Virus record (IMG/VR): IMGVR_UViG_3300009788_000267
Location: 1-27,020 of that record
Length of the DNA: 27,020 nucleotides
Direction: 5' to 3' (one strand)
Source of the DNA: a virus
A program made the translations under genes and the position numbers. This document shows, one piece after another, positions 8,801 through 16,538 of this stretch. Below the pieces are notes generated by a model. It was not told the DNA's origin. It saw nothing but the letters and a program-made list of their open reading frames with translations, and made no database searches. The first letter of the stretch is position 1. Each line of letters starts with the position of its first letter.

Positions 8801-8928
8801 TTCCTGAAAACAGGGCATTGGGATTGCTCACACGTGAACTCAAGAACGCCCGATTCCCAAGTGTCTTGGGAGGACTCGTCCTCAAACTCTTCGTCTTCGA
8901 TTTTGGGTGAAGTTTTAGCGCTCGGCAT
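5872..8928 (-). CDS. UDG-like domain fused to 3'-5' exonuclease and family A DNA polymerase
   Basis: A 1018-residue replicative polymerase. Residues ~30-210 form a family-4 uracil-DNA-glycosylase-like domain: GEAPGENE (66-73), GLPFIGRSGKLL (77-88) and FHPAYILRR (184-192). The exonuclease follows with CDTETKG (252-258), FHNMEFD (319-325) and YGCSD (406-410), so ExoI-III acidic residues are intact. The polymerase has motif A LVQLDFMTSEIR (D669, E674), motif B R795...K799...F803G, and motif C VVHDSCL (H933, D934). SPO1 DNA polymerase is known to carry the same kind of N-terminal domain. Oddities: the third canonical Fe-S cysteine of the UDG is Tyr110, motif B has Phe807 where Tyr is usual, motif C has Ser935 where Glu is usual, and there are ~65 extra residues between motifs A and B. 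ATG 8928 is the only start before an in-frame stop; its ribosome binding site is weak. Confidence 0.96.
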   Translation of the reverse strand: MPSAKTSPKIEDEEFEDESSQDTWESGVLEFTCEQSQCPVFRKCHLVPTQIRVGTRNPKEIILFIGEAPGENEASDGLPFIGRSGKLLRDTLRKLNKRGASVAYTNIARYWPRNEAAETVPPDPAASKACRKHLRADIKKLKPTKIVVLGGTALKALFPDAPKITVARGQHFEHDSIGKVFATFHPAYILRRQNLYEQWKNDLQLILGSEKLAKKANRWSKPWKYKFLEDIDEIEKYVDFLLTDPNIKVISCDTETKGLNKRYDNILGMFQFCHDGKNAVAIPYHHPQSGFTIEEYKRLDAALIKLFTHPNPPFRYWVFHNMEFDCRMIFNFGLGITKFNRPLMDTMTMAYCQDENRGKSMDKPYRLETLIRDYLNVEKYGEDPEIERMRNQGRMLEVEIGRLAKYGCSDVVYTYRLFFNILERAKREDYKEQLLKLSEHWFEPVVRMNAIMGSNGLWVDIDQLRLLSNAKKSPITIRMAQIKKWWKTSKPARKTNAVMRKRELGGKMKPIFASEGDWVFDINKDDHKRTLFFDVMGLEPIDFGKSKRKILYGPSKGKEVPTGKLDKHFQQKYYEIREEVGMLKEHSGLKKLATSYVQSIFDFLDPKMDAEGSKDSRVRPSFWVTTTDTGRSSCTEPNLQQVPRADNWAKKEIKNMYAAEPGTALVQLDFMTSEIRWWGILAQCPSLAKAFHMGKKARMTYLELSNKYAAKHPKLRYPVLEAGVALLDADIEELREGGKYAHKALKMAERAITKDPEFEKLCQAKKFAGIAGDLHKSTASEMYQVDIEKVTKIQRNDTKQIVFGSMFGRGAKAIAQQLNVADIGVVQGRIADFFKQFDAAEQWFFDIEDFAEQNGYVESPIGRRRRLITFMLGLADKGEIARAKRIARNSPIQGISSDGAFLGAAMLSEWLIETGKWHIHPDKDCWQIEDVVHDSCLIQVPIEEVPEAMAAIQPFFTAKLMERMKEIWGVQFNIPLEVDFEIGLKWGEIEPWDGTQLHLDYMMNRLRKKEAERMKEAA

Positions 8929-9009
8929 CCAATGTCTTTAGTCTATCAGATGTCTAGTACATGGGCGGAAAATTAGCCTAAAATTAGATGAATTAAGCCT
9001 TAATTAGGC
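8929..9009 (-). promoter_or_regulatory. AT-rich intergenic region with phased repeats upstream of the polymerase gene
   Basis: One of the two largest non-coding gaps, lying directly before the polymerase gene. On the minus strand GGCCTAATT begins at 9010, GGCTTAATT at 8999 and GGCTAATT at 8978, so the copies are 11 and 21 bases apart, about one and two helical turns. Positions 8991-9005 are a perfect inverted repeat, AATTAAG-C-CTTAATT. The arrangement suggests a protein-binding site or promoter region for the replication block. No convincing -35/-10 pair of a sigma70 promoter was found. Confidence 0.45.
8991..9005. repeat. Perfect 15-bp inverted repeat (possible operator)
   Basis: The sequence is AATTAAG, a single central C, then CTTAATT. 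It overlaps the second GGCYTAATT copy and could bind a dimeric regulator. It lacks a GC-rich stem or T-run, so it is not a typical terminator. Confidence 0.5.
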
Positions 9010-9450
9010 CTAGCTCCAGAGATATTTCACGATAACTGCATTTACGTCGGTCATTGCTTTACGTAGAGAAAGAGGCAGCATCCAATAGAAGTCCTCGCGC
9101 AGATTGGGGGTGATGATCACCGTCCCTTGCTCATTCTCCTCGCCGTACATGCCTGGGGCGAGGCGCTGCACCTCTGCGGCCTCTATTTGCCTGATCGGAA
9201 CTAAAACAAAGACGCCTTGAGCACGAGCAGGGCTCGTTTCGCGGACGATCTCAACCAGCCAGAATTCTCCATCTTTGGGGATCTCATCATCAGGGACCCA
9301 TTTGGAATCAATGACTCCTAGTTTCCCTAATGTCCTGGTGATGAGGTGGTTATGGATCTTCGGCTTACCGTTGATCGTGCCGCCGCCTATGAGTTGGGTA
9401 TTCGTGAAAAATTTGACAACCGTGCGTAAACCTGTGGGCACTACTCTCAT
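9010..9450 (-). CDS. Hypothetical protein between virion and replication blocks
   Basis: A 146-residue protein of unknown function. The middle (GEFWLVEIVRE, then GVFVLVPIRQI) alternates hydrophobic residues as in a small beta barrel, preceded by a basic segment with HNHLITRTLGKLG; an OB-like fold is conceivable but not shown. ATG 9450 follows AGGAAAGCAGT, a good ribosome binding site. It is separated by 18 nt from the upstream jelly-roll protein gene, so it is probably co-transcribed with the virion genes, and its TAG borders the AT-rich region before the polymerase. Confidence 0.8.
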   Translation of the reverse strand: MRVVPTGLRTVVKFFTNTQLIGGGTINGKPKIHNHLITRTLGKLGVIDSKWVPDDEIPKDGEFWLVEIVRETSPARAQGVFVLVPIRQIEAAEVQRLAPGMYGEENEQGTVIITPNLREDFYWMLPLSLRKAMTDVNAVIVKYLWS

Positions 9451-9468
9451 ACTGCTTTCCTGCTAATC

Positions 9469-10371
9469 TTAGAATGGTAGGAAATTGACGTTTGTTCCTA
9501 CAAGGGATATAAACGCTTTCCTTCCAGGGTTTATCTGCGATTTCAGAGAAACGAAATACGGTCGATTTTGGTCAAACTTGCTATCATCCATATCCTCAAC
9601 CCGCATTTCTCGGAACTCGAAGAGATTGGAAGTGTTGCTGATGATGTTGTTCGCGGCTGAAAAGACAGTTCCATCTTCAGCAATCAATTCTATAGTGACC
9701 GAAGCTCCTAGCTCGGCACTAATCTCAACAACGAGTCTATCAGGTGGAGATTCTTTTGCTACGAAAGGGAAGTAGTGAGTGATGCTTTGAATGCTGTCGG
9801 CTGTGTTCTCTAGTTCCAGGAATGCTCGTGTATTCACACTATCGTATACATCTGTTTGCGTGATAGAGCCTGGAATAGGATCCTCTTCTTGCAGTTGGAT
9901 TTTATTGAGATATGGAGGAGGAGAAATATCTGAAGGAAACTCTGTAGGATTCTTGATCTGTAGCTTCGGAGCTTCGATGAAGAATTCCGCGTTCAGGGGC
10001 ACAGAACCTCCAGGATATCTTACCCATCCAAGCACGACTGTATTCTCTAGATCGTCAAAGGCGAATATCCCATCCAGTCTCAATAACGTTGCAGAAACTC
10101 CGCCTTGAACATTCTGGTTTATGTGCTCATAGGCGATTGTGTAGTCTTTTGCATCGGCAGAGAGAGGTATCGGAACATTTGTAGAAGCTGTCTCTTGCAG
10201 AAGCAGAGTATGAAGCATCACAACGCTTGGGGCTATTGCTAATGTCTGGCTATCAAACAAAGTGAATTCAGCGCCGGAAATTACGCCGTACTGCACAATT
10301 GCTGTAGAGATCTGGTTGATCCGGTCAGCGAGTACAGTATCACCAAAGTTTATAAGTCTAATTTGAGCCAT
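9469..10371 (-). CDS. Putative baseplate/tail-fibre-associated structural protein
   Basis: A 300-residue protein. The first ~135 residues resemble, in pattern, the N-terminal part of the large fibres encoded further upstream: an ADRINQ/IND-like opening, a beta-rich core with a YTIAYEH strand, and a closing VVLGWVRYPGGS strand, compared with VFGVVNVPGGS in the 859-residue fibre. Residues ~155-300 form a second beta-sandwich-like domain ending in KAFISLVGTNVNF. I infer a short virion component that attaches to the same site as the fibres. ATG 10371 has AGGGGTAGCATT before it, and the upstream gene stops four bases earlier. Confidence 0.8.
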   Translation of the reverse strand: MAQIRLINFGDTVLADRINQISTAIVQYGVISGAEFTLFDSQTLAIAPSVVMLHTLLLQETASTNVPIPLSADAKDYTIAYEHINQNVQGGVSATLLRLDGIFAFDDLENTVVLGWVRYPGGSVPLNAEFFIEAPKLQIKNPTEFPSDISPPPYLNKIQLQEEDPIPGSITQTDVYDSVNTRAFLELENTADSIQSITHYFPFVAKESPPDRLVVEISAELGASVTIELIAEDGTVFSAANNIISNTSNLFEFREMRVEDMDDSKFDQNRPYFVSLKSQINPGRKAFISLVGTNVNFLPF

Positions 10372-10375
10372 AATG

Positions 10376-10981
10376 CTACCCCTGACCGTATAGCCGGAAT
10401 GTTCCTGATGAGATCAATCCAGCTTCGAAGATGAACCTAATTCCATCAATAGGAGGTACACCGGAACTACCGAGGCCTCGATACTGCCCCATTCCTGAAA
10501 CACGCGATCCGAGATCATCGTCGTTGTTGCCCCAACCTTCCCAACTAATTTTTGGTAGGCTGGCAAGGTCACCGAAATTGCTCAACGTGAAAGTGAAATC
10601 CCAATCTTCTTTGGAATCGGTTCCGAATTTCCAACCAGCATTTGTTCTAGTGGTATTTATGAAGTCTGCTGTATCGTCCTCGCTAGAAAAAACTCCTGTT
10701 GAGGTGGTATGTGATGCAGCAGTCCAACTGTAATCACTAGTGCCGCTTTTGAAGACTCCTCCTATGCTGAACAAGACGTGAAAATTGTCAGAGTCCGATG
10801 TAGGAGTAAGTTTATCGATCTCGATAATATAGCGAGTATACAGAGCCCCAGGAGACGCAGGGTCCGTCAGGTTTGTGAAGTCAACCGACGAGGCGTTGGC
10901 GGGCGTAATGGTCTGTATCAAAGAACGCCCAGCGATAGGATTCCCTAACGTATCAAATATGGTCGCGCCTTGAATCTCCAT
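10376..10981 (-). CDS. Putative virion protein with C-terminal receptor-tip-like domain
   Basis: A 201-residue beta-rich protein. Its last ~35 residues, with GVPPIDGIRFIFEAGLISSGTFRLYG split around residue 180, match a domain end often seen in phage tail tip and fibre proteins (IxFxFxxGxIxSGTFxLYG). The middle is rich in Ser/Thr/Asp and aromatic residues (SDYSWTAASHTTS, ISWEGWGNN), which is common in sugar-binding jelly rolls. The ATG at 10981 immediately follows the TAG of the collagen-containing fibre, with GGAG of the ribosome binding site inside that gene, so the two are likely made together. Confidence 0.8.
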   Translation of the reverse strand: MEIQGATIFDTLGNPIAGRSLIQTITPANASSVDFTNLTDPASPGALYTRYIIEIDKLTPTSDSDNFHVLFSIGGVFKSGTSDYSWTAASHTTSTGVFSSEDDTADFINTTRTNAGWKFGTDSKEDWDFTFTLSNFGDLASLPKISWEGWGNNDDDLGSRVSGMGQYRGLGSSGVPPIDGIRFIFEAGLISSGTFRLYGQG

Positions 10982-13900
10982 CTAAATCTCCGCAACAATC
11001 ACAGCTCTACCTTCCCGTGCCAAGAGGAACGTCACGGTCACAGTATTTTCATCTGTGATCTCAACACCTTCAGGTATGAGAGCTTCGTCGTTCTGGTCAT
11101 AAACTGCCCACGTCACGTTGGTAGTGCCGAGGTTATGAGTAATAACCCATGTGGTAGATGCTGGTGAGAATGCCTGTGCAAACACGTCAACTCCTGTTCC
11201 ATCAGCACCGGTGGCTCCGGCAACACCAGCAGCGCCATCTGCTCCAGCGGCACCTGTGATCCCCGCTTCACCGGTAGCTCCAGGGCTCGATCCAGTCGGA
11301 CCAGTTGCACCAGCATCGCCAGCAGATCCGGTTGGTCCGGTCGGCCCAGCGCTAGCCGGAAGTATTTGCGAAATATCGAGAAGTTCAAAGTCTGTGAACG
11401 TGCCGAACATTTCGAGTTGAATCTTGAAAATTTCCGCGCCAAAATCCTTGGTGAATTGTGCCAAGTTGGGGTTCAGATTCTCCAGAGTCATCGATTCGTA
11501 ATCCTGCCAATTGTCTGGATTCGAAGCCAAAGTGGATCGAATACGAACTGAATCGCTAGTCACGTCTTCAGGATTGTAAATCACTAGAGAAATCTCATTA
11601 ATTCCTGGAGAGAAACCAGAAGGAGCAGCAACAGCGCGGCTTCGGTATTTGCGACGCTCTTTATCCTTATCAGAGCTGATGGGCGGAATCTTGGTGCGCA
11701 AGCCCTCAGCAAAAGCATCCGGGGAAACGCCTACGTACACGTCTGTGCCTCTTTCAAAACCGGTAACTTCAAGACCTGCAGGAACCGGGGTGGCTAGTGT
11801 AGTAACGATTTCGTTGTTTGTCAGACCAGCCACATCTCGTGTCAGACTTACTCCCGGGAAACTATTGATCGTCTCGGCTATACCAGTGATTTCAGAGCTG
11901 AAAGTGGAATCAGCTAGAGTAGCTACGATGTTGTTGGCTGTTGTGGATGCATCAGCACCGATACCTAGATTGAATTCGCCAATAGAGGAATCAGCTCCTC
12001 CATCTGATCCGTTGGACATGCCAGATGGATTTAAAGTGAATCCTGTGGAGATCGATTCCTGAATAAGCACATTACCAATCACGCCTGGAGTGTCGTTTGT
12101 CAGATTGACCGAAGTTCCGTCTCCAGCCACAGCGGTGATATCGAATACTGCACCATCAATAGCCGAGATCATCGCTGATTGAACCGTAGCAGCGAGTGAG
12201 GATTTTGCTACTGTGACCGGAACATTTGCGCCACTCGTACCGCCACCAGTATCAAATTCAAAAGTGAATTCTGTAACACCGTCACTGATGACGAACAGAT
12301 CTCCATCCGCAAGGCCTGCTAGACCGGTTCCTGCATAACTAGCTTGTCCGCTGCCCGCGCTGAAGCCCATGACAGAAGCCAATGAGCTAGTTGGCAGATC
12401 AAACAAATTTGTACCGGTGACAGTGAAGGATCTATCTGTCAGAGCAGATACGGTGTAGACTGTGGCGTTCGTGGTAGCAGCGTTTAGTGAGTTTGCTAGA
12501 GAAGTCGCCAAATCTGCTGGAGCGAAGGTTCCCGGCGGAACGTTTGCCACAACAGATGCAGAGCCGCCTGCTGGGGATTCATCAACAATGAAGGCAGTCT
12601 GGCCAACAGCAACAGAGATTCCGAAGTTCAGCGCAGCCATAGTTCCTGTAGCTTTGACAGGCTTTTTCGCAGTAAGAACTCTGCCTGAACCTAGGTCGAT
12701 AGTATCCCCGTCCGATAGTGTCTCATTGAAGGGAATGTAGATAGTTCCCACAGCAGAATTCGGATCTGCACTGTCTGCGAAGGAATCTAGGAAACGCGGA
12801 ATTCTGAGATCTTCAAAGATCCACGGACGCGCGCCAGACTCAACAGGGAAGCCATTGAATAACGGAGTGCTCGGCAGATGCAAATTGAGGTTGATCGTTC
12901 GTACATCGCGAACTTCATCAACAGCCAAGCCGTCCCAGAATATGTTAGCTAGAGCACATTTCTCATTGAAGGATTCTGTAATGTGTGCCTCTTGCGCTGC
13001 ATATACGATGATTGTAGAATCGTTGCCGTCATTAACTCGATTTAGGATCTCGATAGAATCCAGGGAAAGGAAAAGCCCAGTTGTGCGAACAAACTGATTT
13101 GGATTTTCGCTGGTGCCGGGGATGGCGGAATCTACGTATGTCCCGAATTCGAATGTGACAGTTTCATTTAGAGGATTGCTATTGATATCGACGCCGATAA
13201 GTCGGATGCTTACTTCCATTCCCGTCACGTTGGCTGCTCGGGTCAGGCCAATTTCAAGCGGAGCATCGCCTTGCATAGCAATACCAATAGAAGTAGATCC
13301 AACAATGGCATCCAGCTTCGTAGGAGCAAGCAAAATCTGAGGCGATTTGAGGAGAGCCCCATTAGCGTCAAGGAACACTCTAAAATCTCGGGGAATAGGT
13401 CCAGAACCATCGAAAGAGATTGTAGGAGTAGGTATATCTGTGACTGCGATGCCGTCTGCCACAATTAGCTCGCTATCACCGGGCTGCCCAAATGTCAAAT
13501 CATTAGTGGGCGGATCGACAGGTGCTTCACCAGCAGAAGCGACTAGGTATTCAATGGTGACTCCATTATCCGGGATCTCCTCATCTTCCGGCACTACAAG
13601 AATGCTTTCACCGGGCACGAAATCTGCCGCGAGTTGAATAGCAGGGAAGCCGGTTTCATACACGCTGCCAAGACGGACAGCGAAATGTCCCAGATTTGCG
13701 TATTTGGCGTTGATGCCACCGTATATAGCGCTGCGGCGAGTGATATCTCCTGTAGTGTCTATCAAGAAACTAGCTGCTTGGATGGTCTCAGTCATCTTAA
13801 CGCCCGGCATCTTGGGAACGCTGATATCTTTGGACAGAACCATGCCATGAGCGAGAGTCTGTTGGTACAGTGTTAGCTTACCTGCAGCCAGATCGTTCAG

Positions 13901-14578
13901 GCTCGTTCCATGAGGATTTGTGCTTGTGGGTTCAGCGGTACCAACCATTTCGCGGTGTCGAATATCTACCGGGCTGTACCAAGACCTGTTGAACGTGAAG
14001 TTAGAGTCTCCTAGGTCGATTGTAATATCCAGAGACAAATCGGCAAGCTGATTGACTGTGACGATGCCTAGAACTACAATATCTTCTTTGCGGGTGGGAG
14101 AAAACAGAGCCGCATTATTGAAGTTTTCTAGGGTAGCTACCCCGATAACATCTTCATTTGTAGCTGGGCGCTGCTGTTGTACAGCAACATCGACGTTGAA
14201 TTTGTTGACTCGTCTTTCTTCCCCTTCCTCAAGGAAATACTCAATGTAGACAACATTCACGGCTCCAATGGCCGTTGAAGCTAGTTCAAACAGGAAAATT
14301 TTGTTGTTTAACTTAACCCAATTGCCGCCAGCAGTGACAGCAGTGCCTGGGCTTATGTCCACCCGAATTGGATCAGTGGAAGGCAGTACATTTAGAGGAC
14401 GCCCCAGATCCGTGATAGAGATGTCTCTGGGATCGGTGTCGTCAACGATTCCTGACTCGCCTGCAATGGAAAGTTTAGTGCGCTCCTGAATTTCTTCGGA
14501 GCTACTATCCTGCTGGAAAGACAGGAAATCTGTTGAAACAGGGGCTTGGAAATTGACGCCCGGTAGATTTACGCTCAT
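10982..14578 (-). CDS. Large tail fibre protein with collagen-like segment
   Basis: A 1198-residue fibre. Residues 1-~190 are a beta-rich adaptor-like region (IRVDISPGTAV, VVYIEYFL, DIVVLGIVTV). A tail-fibre type motif STNPHGTSLNDL follows at ~219-230. Residues ~640-950 contain repeated modules of the form DG..I.F.....TA..L..A.N.....V.A.. that resemble the insertion in the 380-residue protein encoded upstream. Residues 1078-1129 are Gly-X-Y triplets with one extra residue breaking the phase. The last 69 residues form a known type of fibre end domain (TTWVITHNLGT, then ITDENTVTVTF). It probably trimerises and contacts the host. ATG 14578 follows AGGAATTAGAATT. The preceding 57-nt gap holds only a weak 5-bp hairpin. 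Confidence 0.9.
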   Translation of the reverse strand: MSVNLPGVNFQAPVSTDFLSFQQDSSSEEIQERTKLSIAGESGIVDDTDPRDISITDLGRPLNVLPSTDPIRVDISPGTAVTAGGNWVKLNNKIFLFELASTAIGAVNVVYIEYFLEEGEERRVNKFNVDVAVQQQRPATNEDVIGVATLENFNNAALFSPTRKEDIVVLGIVTVNQLADLSLDITIDLGDSNFTFNRSWYSPVDIRHREMVGTAEPTSTNPHGTSLNDLAAGKLTLYQQTLAHGMVLSKDISVPKMPGVKMTETIQAASFLIDTTGDITRRSAIYGGINAKYANLGHFAVRLGSVYETGFPAIQLAADFVPGESILVVPEDEEIPDNGVTIEYLVASAGEAPVDPPTNDLTFGQPGDSELIVADGIAVTDIPTPTISFDGSGPIPRDFRVFLDANGALLKSPQILLAPTKLDAIVGSTSIGIAMQGDAPLEIGLTRAANVTGMEVSIRLIGVDINSNPLNETVTFEFGTYVDSAIPGTSENPNQFVRTTGLFLSLDSIEILNRVNDGNDSTIIVYAAQEAHITESFNEKCALANIFWDGLAVDEVRDVRTINLNLHLPSTPLFNGFPVESGARPWIFEDLRIPRFLDSFADSADPNSAVGTIYIPFNETLSDGDTIDLGSGRVLTAKKPVKATGTMAALNFGISVAVGQTAFIVDESPAGGSASVVANVPPGTFAPADLATSLANSLNAATTNATVYTVSALTDRSFTVTGTNLFDLPTSSLASVMGFSAGSGQASYAGTGLAGLADGDLFVISDGVTEFTFEFDTGGGTSGANVPVTVAKSSLAATVQSAMISAIDGAVFDITAVAGDGTSVNLTNDTPGVIGNVLIQESISTGFTLNPSGMSNGSDGGADSSIGEFNLGIGADASTTANNIVATLADSTFSSEITGIAETINSFPGVSLTRDVAGLTNNEIVTTLATPVPAGLEVTGFERGTDVYVGVSPDAFAEGLRTKIPPISSDKDKERRKYRSRAVAAPSGFSPGINEISLVIYNPEDVTSDSVRIRSTLASNPDNWQDYESMTLENLNPNLAQFTKDFGAEIFKIQLEMFGTFTDFELLDISQILPASAGPTGPTGSAGDAGATGPTGSSPGATGEAGITGAAGADGAAGVAGATGADGTGVDVFAQAFSPASTTWVITHNLGTTNVTWAVYDQNDEALIPEGVEITDENTVTVTFLLAREGRAVIVAEI
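11192..11347 (-). repeat. Collagen-like Gly-X-Y repeat coding segment
   Basis: Encodes seven Gly-X-Y triplets (GPT GPT GSA GDA GAT GPT GSS), one extra Pro, then ten more triplets ending in GTG. Collagen-like segments occur in phage fibres, where they trimerise. The extra residue is a one-residue phase break. Confidence 0.9.
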
Positions 14579-14635
14579 AATTCTAATTCCTGTCTAAAGC
14601 CACGCCTTCTGTAGAGAAATAAGTGTTCTCAAGAG

Positions 14636-16063
14636 TCATAGGAAAAGTATCCCGCCATCGAAACGGTTTGGAGTTCTGGAGGAATTAAACCGGCCTTTTA
14701 GGCCAGAAGCGAAATTCAAAAAATACGGCTTCTGGAAAACGTTGGTGGCTTGCCATTGAGCTTCACCGAATACGTCTGCGGTGATCCCGTAGACCAATGA
14801 AAATGCTTGAGTCTGTGTGGGGACCCAGTTTCCGAACTCTACCTGAGTCTCTTCGTCTTGTCCGATCACAATGATCTCGATCCGCTCGATTGGTTGGTCT
14901 GTAGCTGTCGTTCCAATAAGAATTTGAGTAGGTGTTAGAGCTTCCAAAGAGAACTCTCTTGTCTCATTAGGAACAAAAGTTACCCTGACAGTAGCGGGCG
15001 TGGATGCCTTAACAGGTACAATCCATTCCGTCCCCGGAGGCAATACTGGAATTACCTCTTGCGTTGTTTGGAACTGTCCACGCCCATCGCATATGGCAAT
15101 CGCCGTAATTTCTTGTGCGACGCCTCGCTTACCAAAAGTCATGGCTCCGTCCGCAACATGCCACAAAATAATAGAATCTGCCATGATAGGCATTTCAGAG
15201 ATCGGGAATTGCTTATCGACAGGTAGAGGAAATAAATTGTCGTCCACAATGGAGTTGCCTAGTTTATCGTATACCGTAAGCGACATCTGCTCATCCACGT
15301 TTGGCCGATCGAAAAGCACACCAGACACATAATCCAGAAGGAAGGGGCCTATGTCATCTGGGTTTCCTGGGACTTGTGGTACAAATACCTGATTACTGAG
15401 ATAGCTTGGTTGAGCTTTCAAGAACAGGTTGTTGCCTCCAGACAAGGCTGTTAAATCGACCGGTGTGGATTCGTCCAAGATGACTTCGTGAAAGAGACTA
15501 AAGGGAGCTTCCTCATCTACCACGCCCAGTAAGCGCGAACGTGATACGCTGATATCAAGAAGGCTGGTAAGTAAGCCTGGCGTAGTTTCAAACGAGAGCT
15601 TGTCTCCGGCCAAGATGTGATAGCGACTCTTGACGATAAGAGTAGTACTGTCAGCAGGCGCATCAAGCGATACAAATAGAGGTGTTGCAAACAGATTCAC
15701 ACTTGCATTTTCCGAGAAGTCGCCAGTTACAGGTTCGGTAAGCTGGATAAAAGTATCAGAAAAGTCCCGGACTGTGGCGAATTCGATGTCAGGGCCTATG
15801 GATAGAATCGCGCCGATTTCTAGCCATTTGTTGGGTCGTTCCAGTAATAGGATTTGTGTGTTTTTGGGCGCTGCGGCTTGCAGGAGGATTTCGTTATCGG
15901 GATTTATTAAAGCGAAGTCCGCACCTGTTTTACGTGCGAATCTCACCTGCCCTTTCAGCAAAGGATCAGAGAAGATAGGGAAACCCCTTGGCTGCACTAC
16001 CACGTTGGAATAGTGCGGCGAGATGCCGCTCAACAGCTCGTTGTATCTTTGCAACCTACCCAT
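14636..16063 (-). CDS. Putative baseplate or tail structural protein
   Basis: A 475-residue beta-rich protein without a recognised family name. The N-terminus (MGRLQRYNELLSGISPHYSN) is polar and may be helical. Two successive segments (~70-130 and ~130-190) follow the same plan: a hydrophobic strand, a G(A/D)xLS(I/F) turn, and a long variable strand, suggesting two similar beta domains. It ends in LKGRFNSSRTPNRFDGGILFL. Its ATG at 16063 lies inside the last codons of the upstream helical gene (8-nt overlap), so the two are probably translationally coupled. Position among fibre and gpH-like genes supports a virion role. Confidence 0.8.
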   Translation of the reverse strand: MGRLQRYNELLSGISPHYSNVVVQPRGFPIFSDPLLKGQVRFARKTGADFALINPDNEILLQAAAPKNTQILLLERPNKWLEIGAILSIGPDIEFATVRDFSDTFIQLTEPVTGDFSENASVNLFATPLFVSLDAPADSTTLIVKSRYHILAGDKLSFETTPGLLTSLLDISVSRSRLLGVVDEEAPFSLFHEVILDESTPVDLTALSGGNNLFLKAQPSYLSNQVFVPQVPGNPDDIGPFLLDYVSGVLFDRPNVDEQMSLTVYDKLGNSIVDDNLFPLPVDKQFPISEMPIMADSIILWHVADGAMTFGKRGVAQEITAIAICDGRGQFQTTQEVIPVLPPGTEWIVPVKASTPATVRVTFVPNETREFSLEALTPTQILIGTTATDQPIERIEIIVIGQDEETQVEFGNWVPTQTQAFSLVYGITADVFGEAQWQATNVFQKPYFLNFASGLKGRFNSSRTPNRFDGGILFL

Positions 16064-16538
16064 TACTCTTCTCTATCTCTGTTCTGAGGACGCCTATTTT
16101 ATAGCCAACATTTCCCAAATTGTCGTATTGAGCCAATTTACGCTCAGCTTCAGCAAGAAATTCAGAGCCTTTGGCCACGCTGGATTCAGCTAGCGTGTTT
16201 TCTGGCGCTAGTACGGAACGCATGCTTTGCACAACACTTCTCAGGACCGATATCGCTTGTCTGGACTCCAGATCTAGAATTTTGAAGATCAGTTGTTCGA
16301 TGTCCTGCACAGCGGTAACAGCCGAAATCTCCATTGCCTCATCAGGGATGTTTTGATCTTTGATGAGAGCGTAATGCTCTTTTGCTAAAGATGCTAATGA
16401 CTTATTCAGCGGTTGCGCATCTTCAGAAGACAGAGTGAAAATGGCCGCGTCTACATCTGCAACTACATCTGGCAGATTGTGTCCATCGAGCGTGTCTGCA
16501 ATCACGACCAGTTCTGTGAGTACCGTGTTAACGTCCAT
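16056..16538 (-). CDS. Helical protein in tail operon, function unknown
   Basis: A 160-residue protein predicted by eye to be almost entirely alpha-helical, with long amphipathic stretches (DIEQLIFKILDLESRQAI, then GSEFLAEAERKLAQYDN) and few glycines or aromatics, in contrast to its beta-rich neighbours. A tail-assembly chaperone or a coiled structural spacer are possible; neither is demonstrated. ATG 16538 overlaps the TAA of the upstream gpH-like gene as TAATG, and its end overlaps the downstream gene by 8 nt. Confidence 0.8.
   Translation of the reverse strand: MDVNTVLTELVVIADTLDGHNLPDVVADVDAAIFTLSSEDAQPLNKSLASLAKEHYALIKDQNIPDEAMEISAVTAVQDIEQLIFKILDLESRQAISVLRSVVQSMRSVLAPENTLAESSVAKGSEFLAEAERKLAQYDNLGNVGYKIGVLRTEIEKSNG

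Noticed and set aside
8901-9010. Replication origin next to the polymerase gene
   Set aside because: The region is AT-rich with short repeats, but there are no recognisable initiator boxes or initiator gene beside it, so only a regulatory call is made.
11151-11420. Repetitive Ala/Pro-rich open frame on the plus strand
   Set aside because: It is the reverse of the collagen-like coding repeat and shows repeats only for that reason.
14579-14635. Hairpin GAGAA/TTCTC between the 475- and 1198-residue protein genes
   Set aside because: Five AT-rich pairs with a 7-nt loop and no T-run are expected by chance, so neither a terminator nor a promoter is supported.
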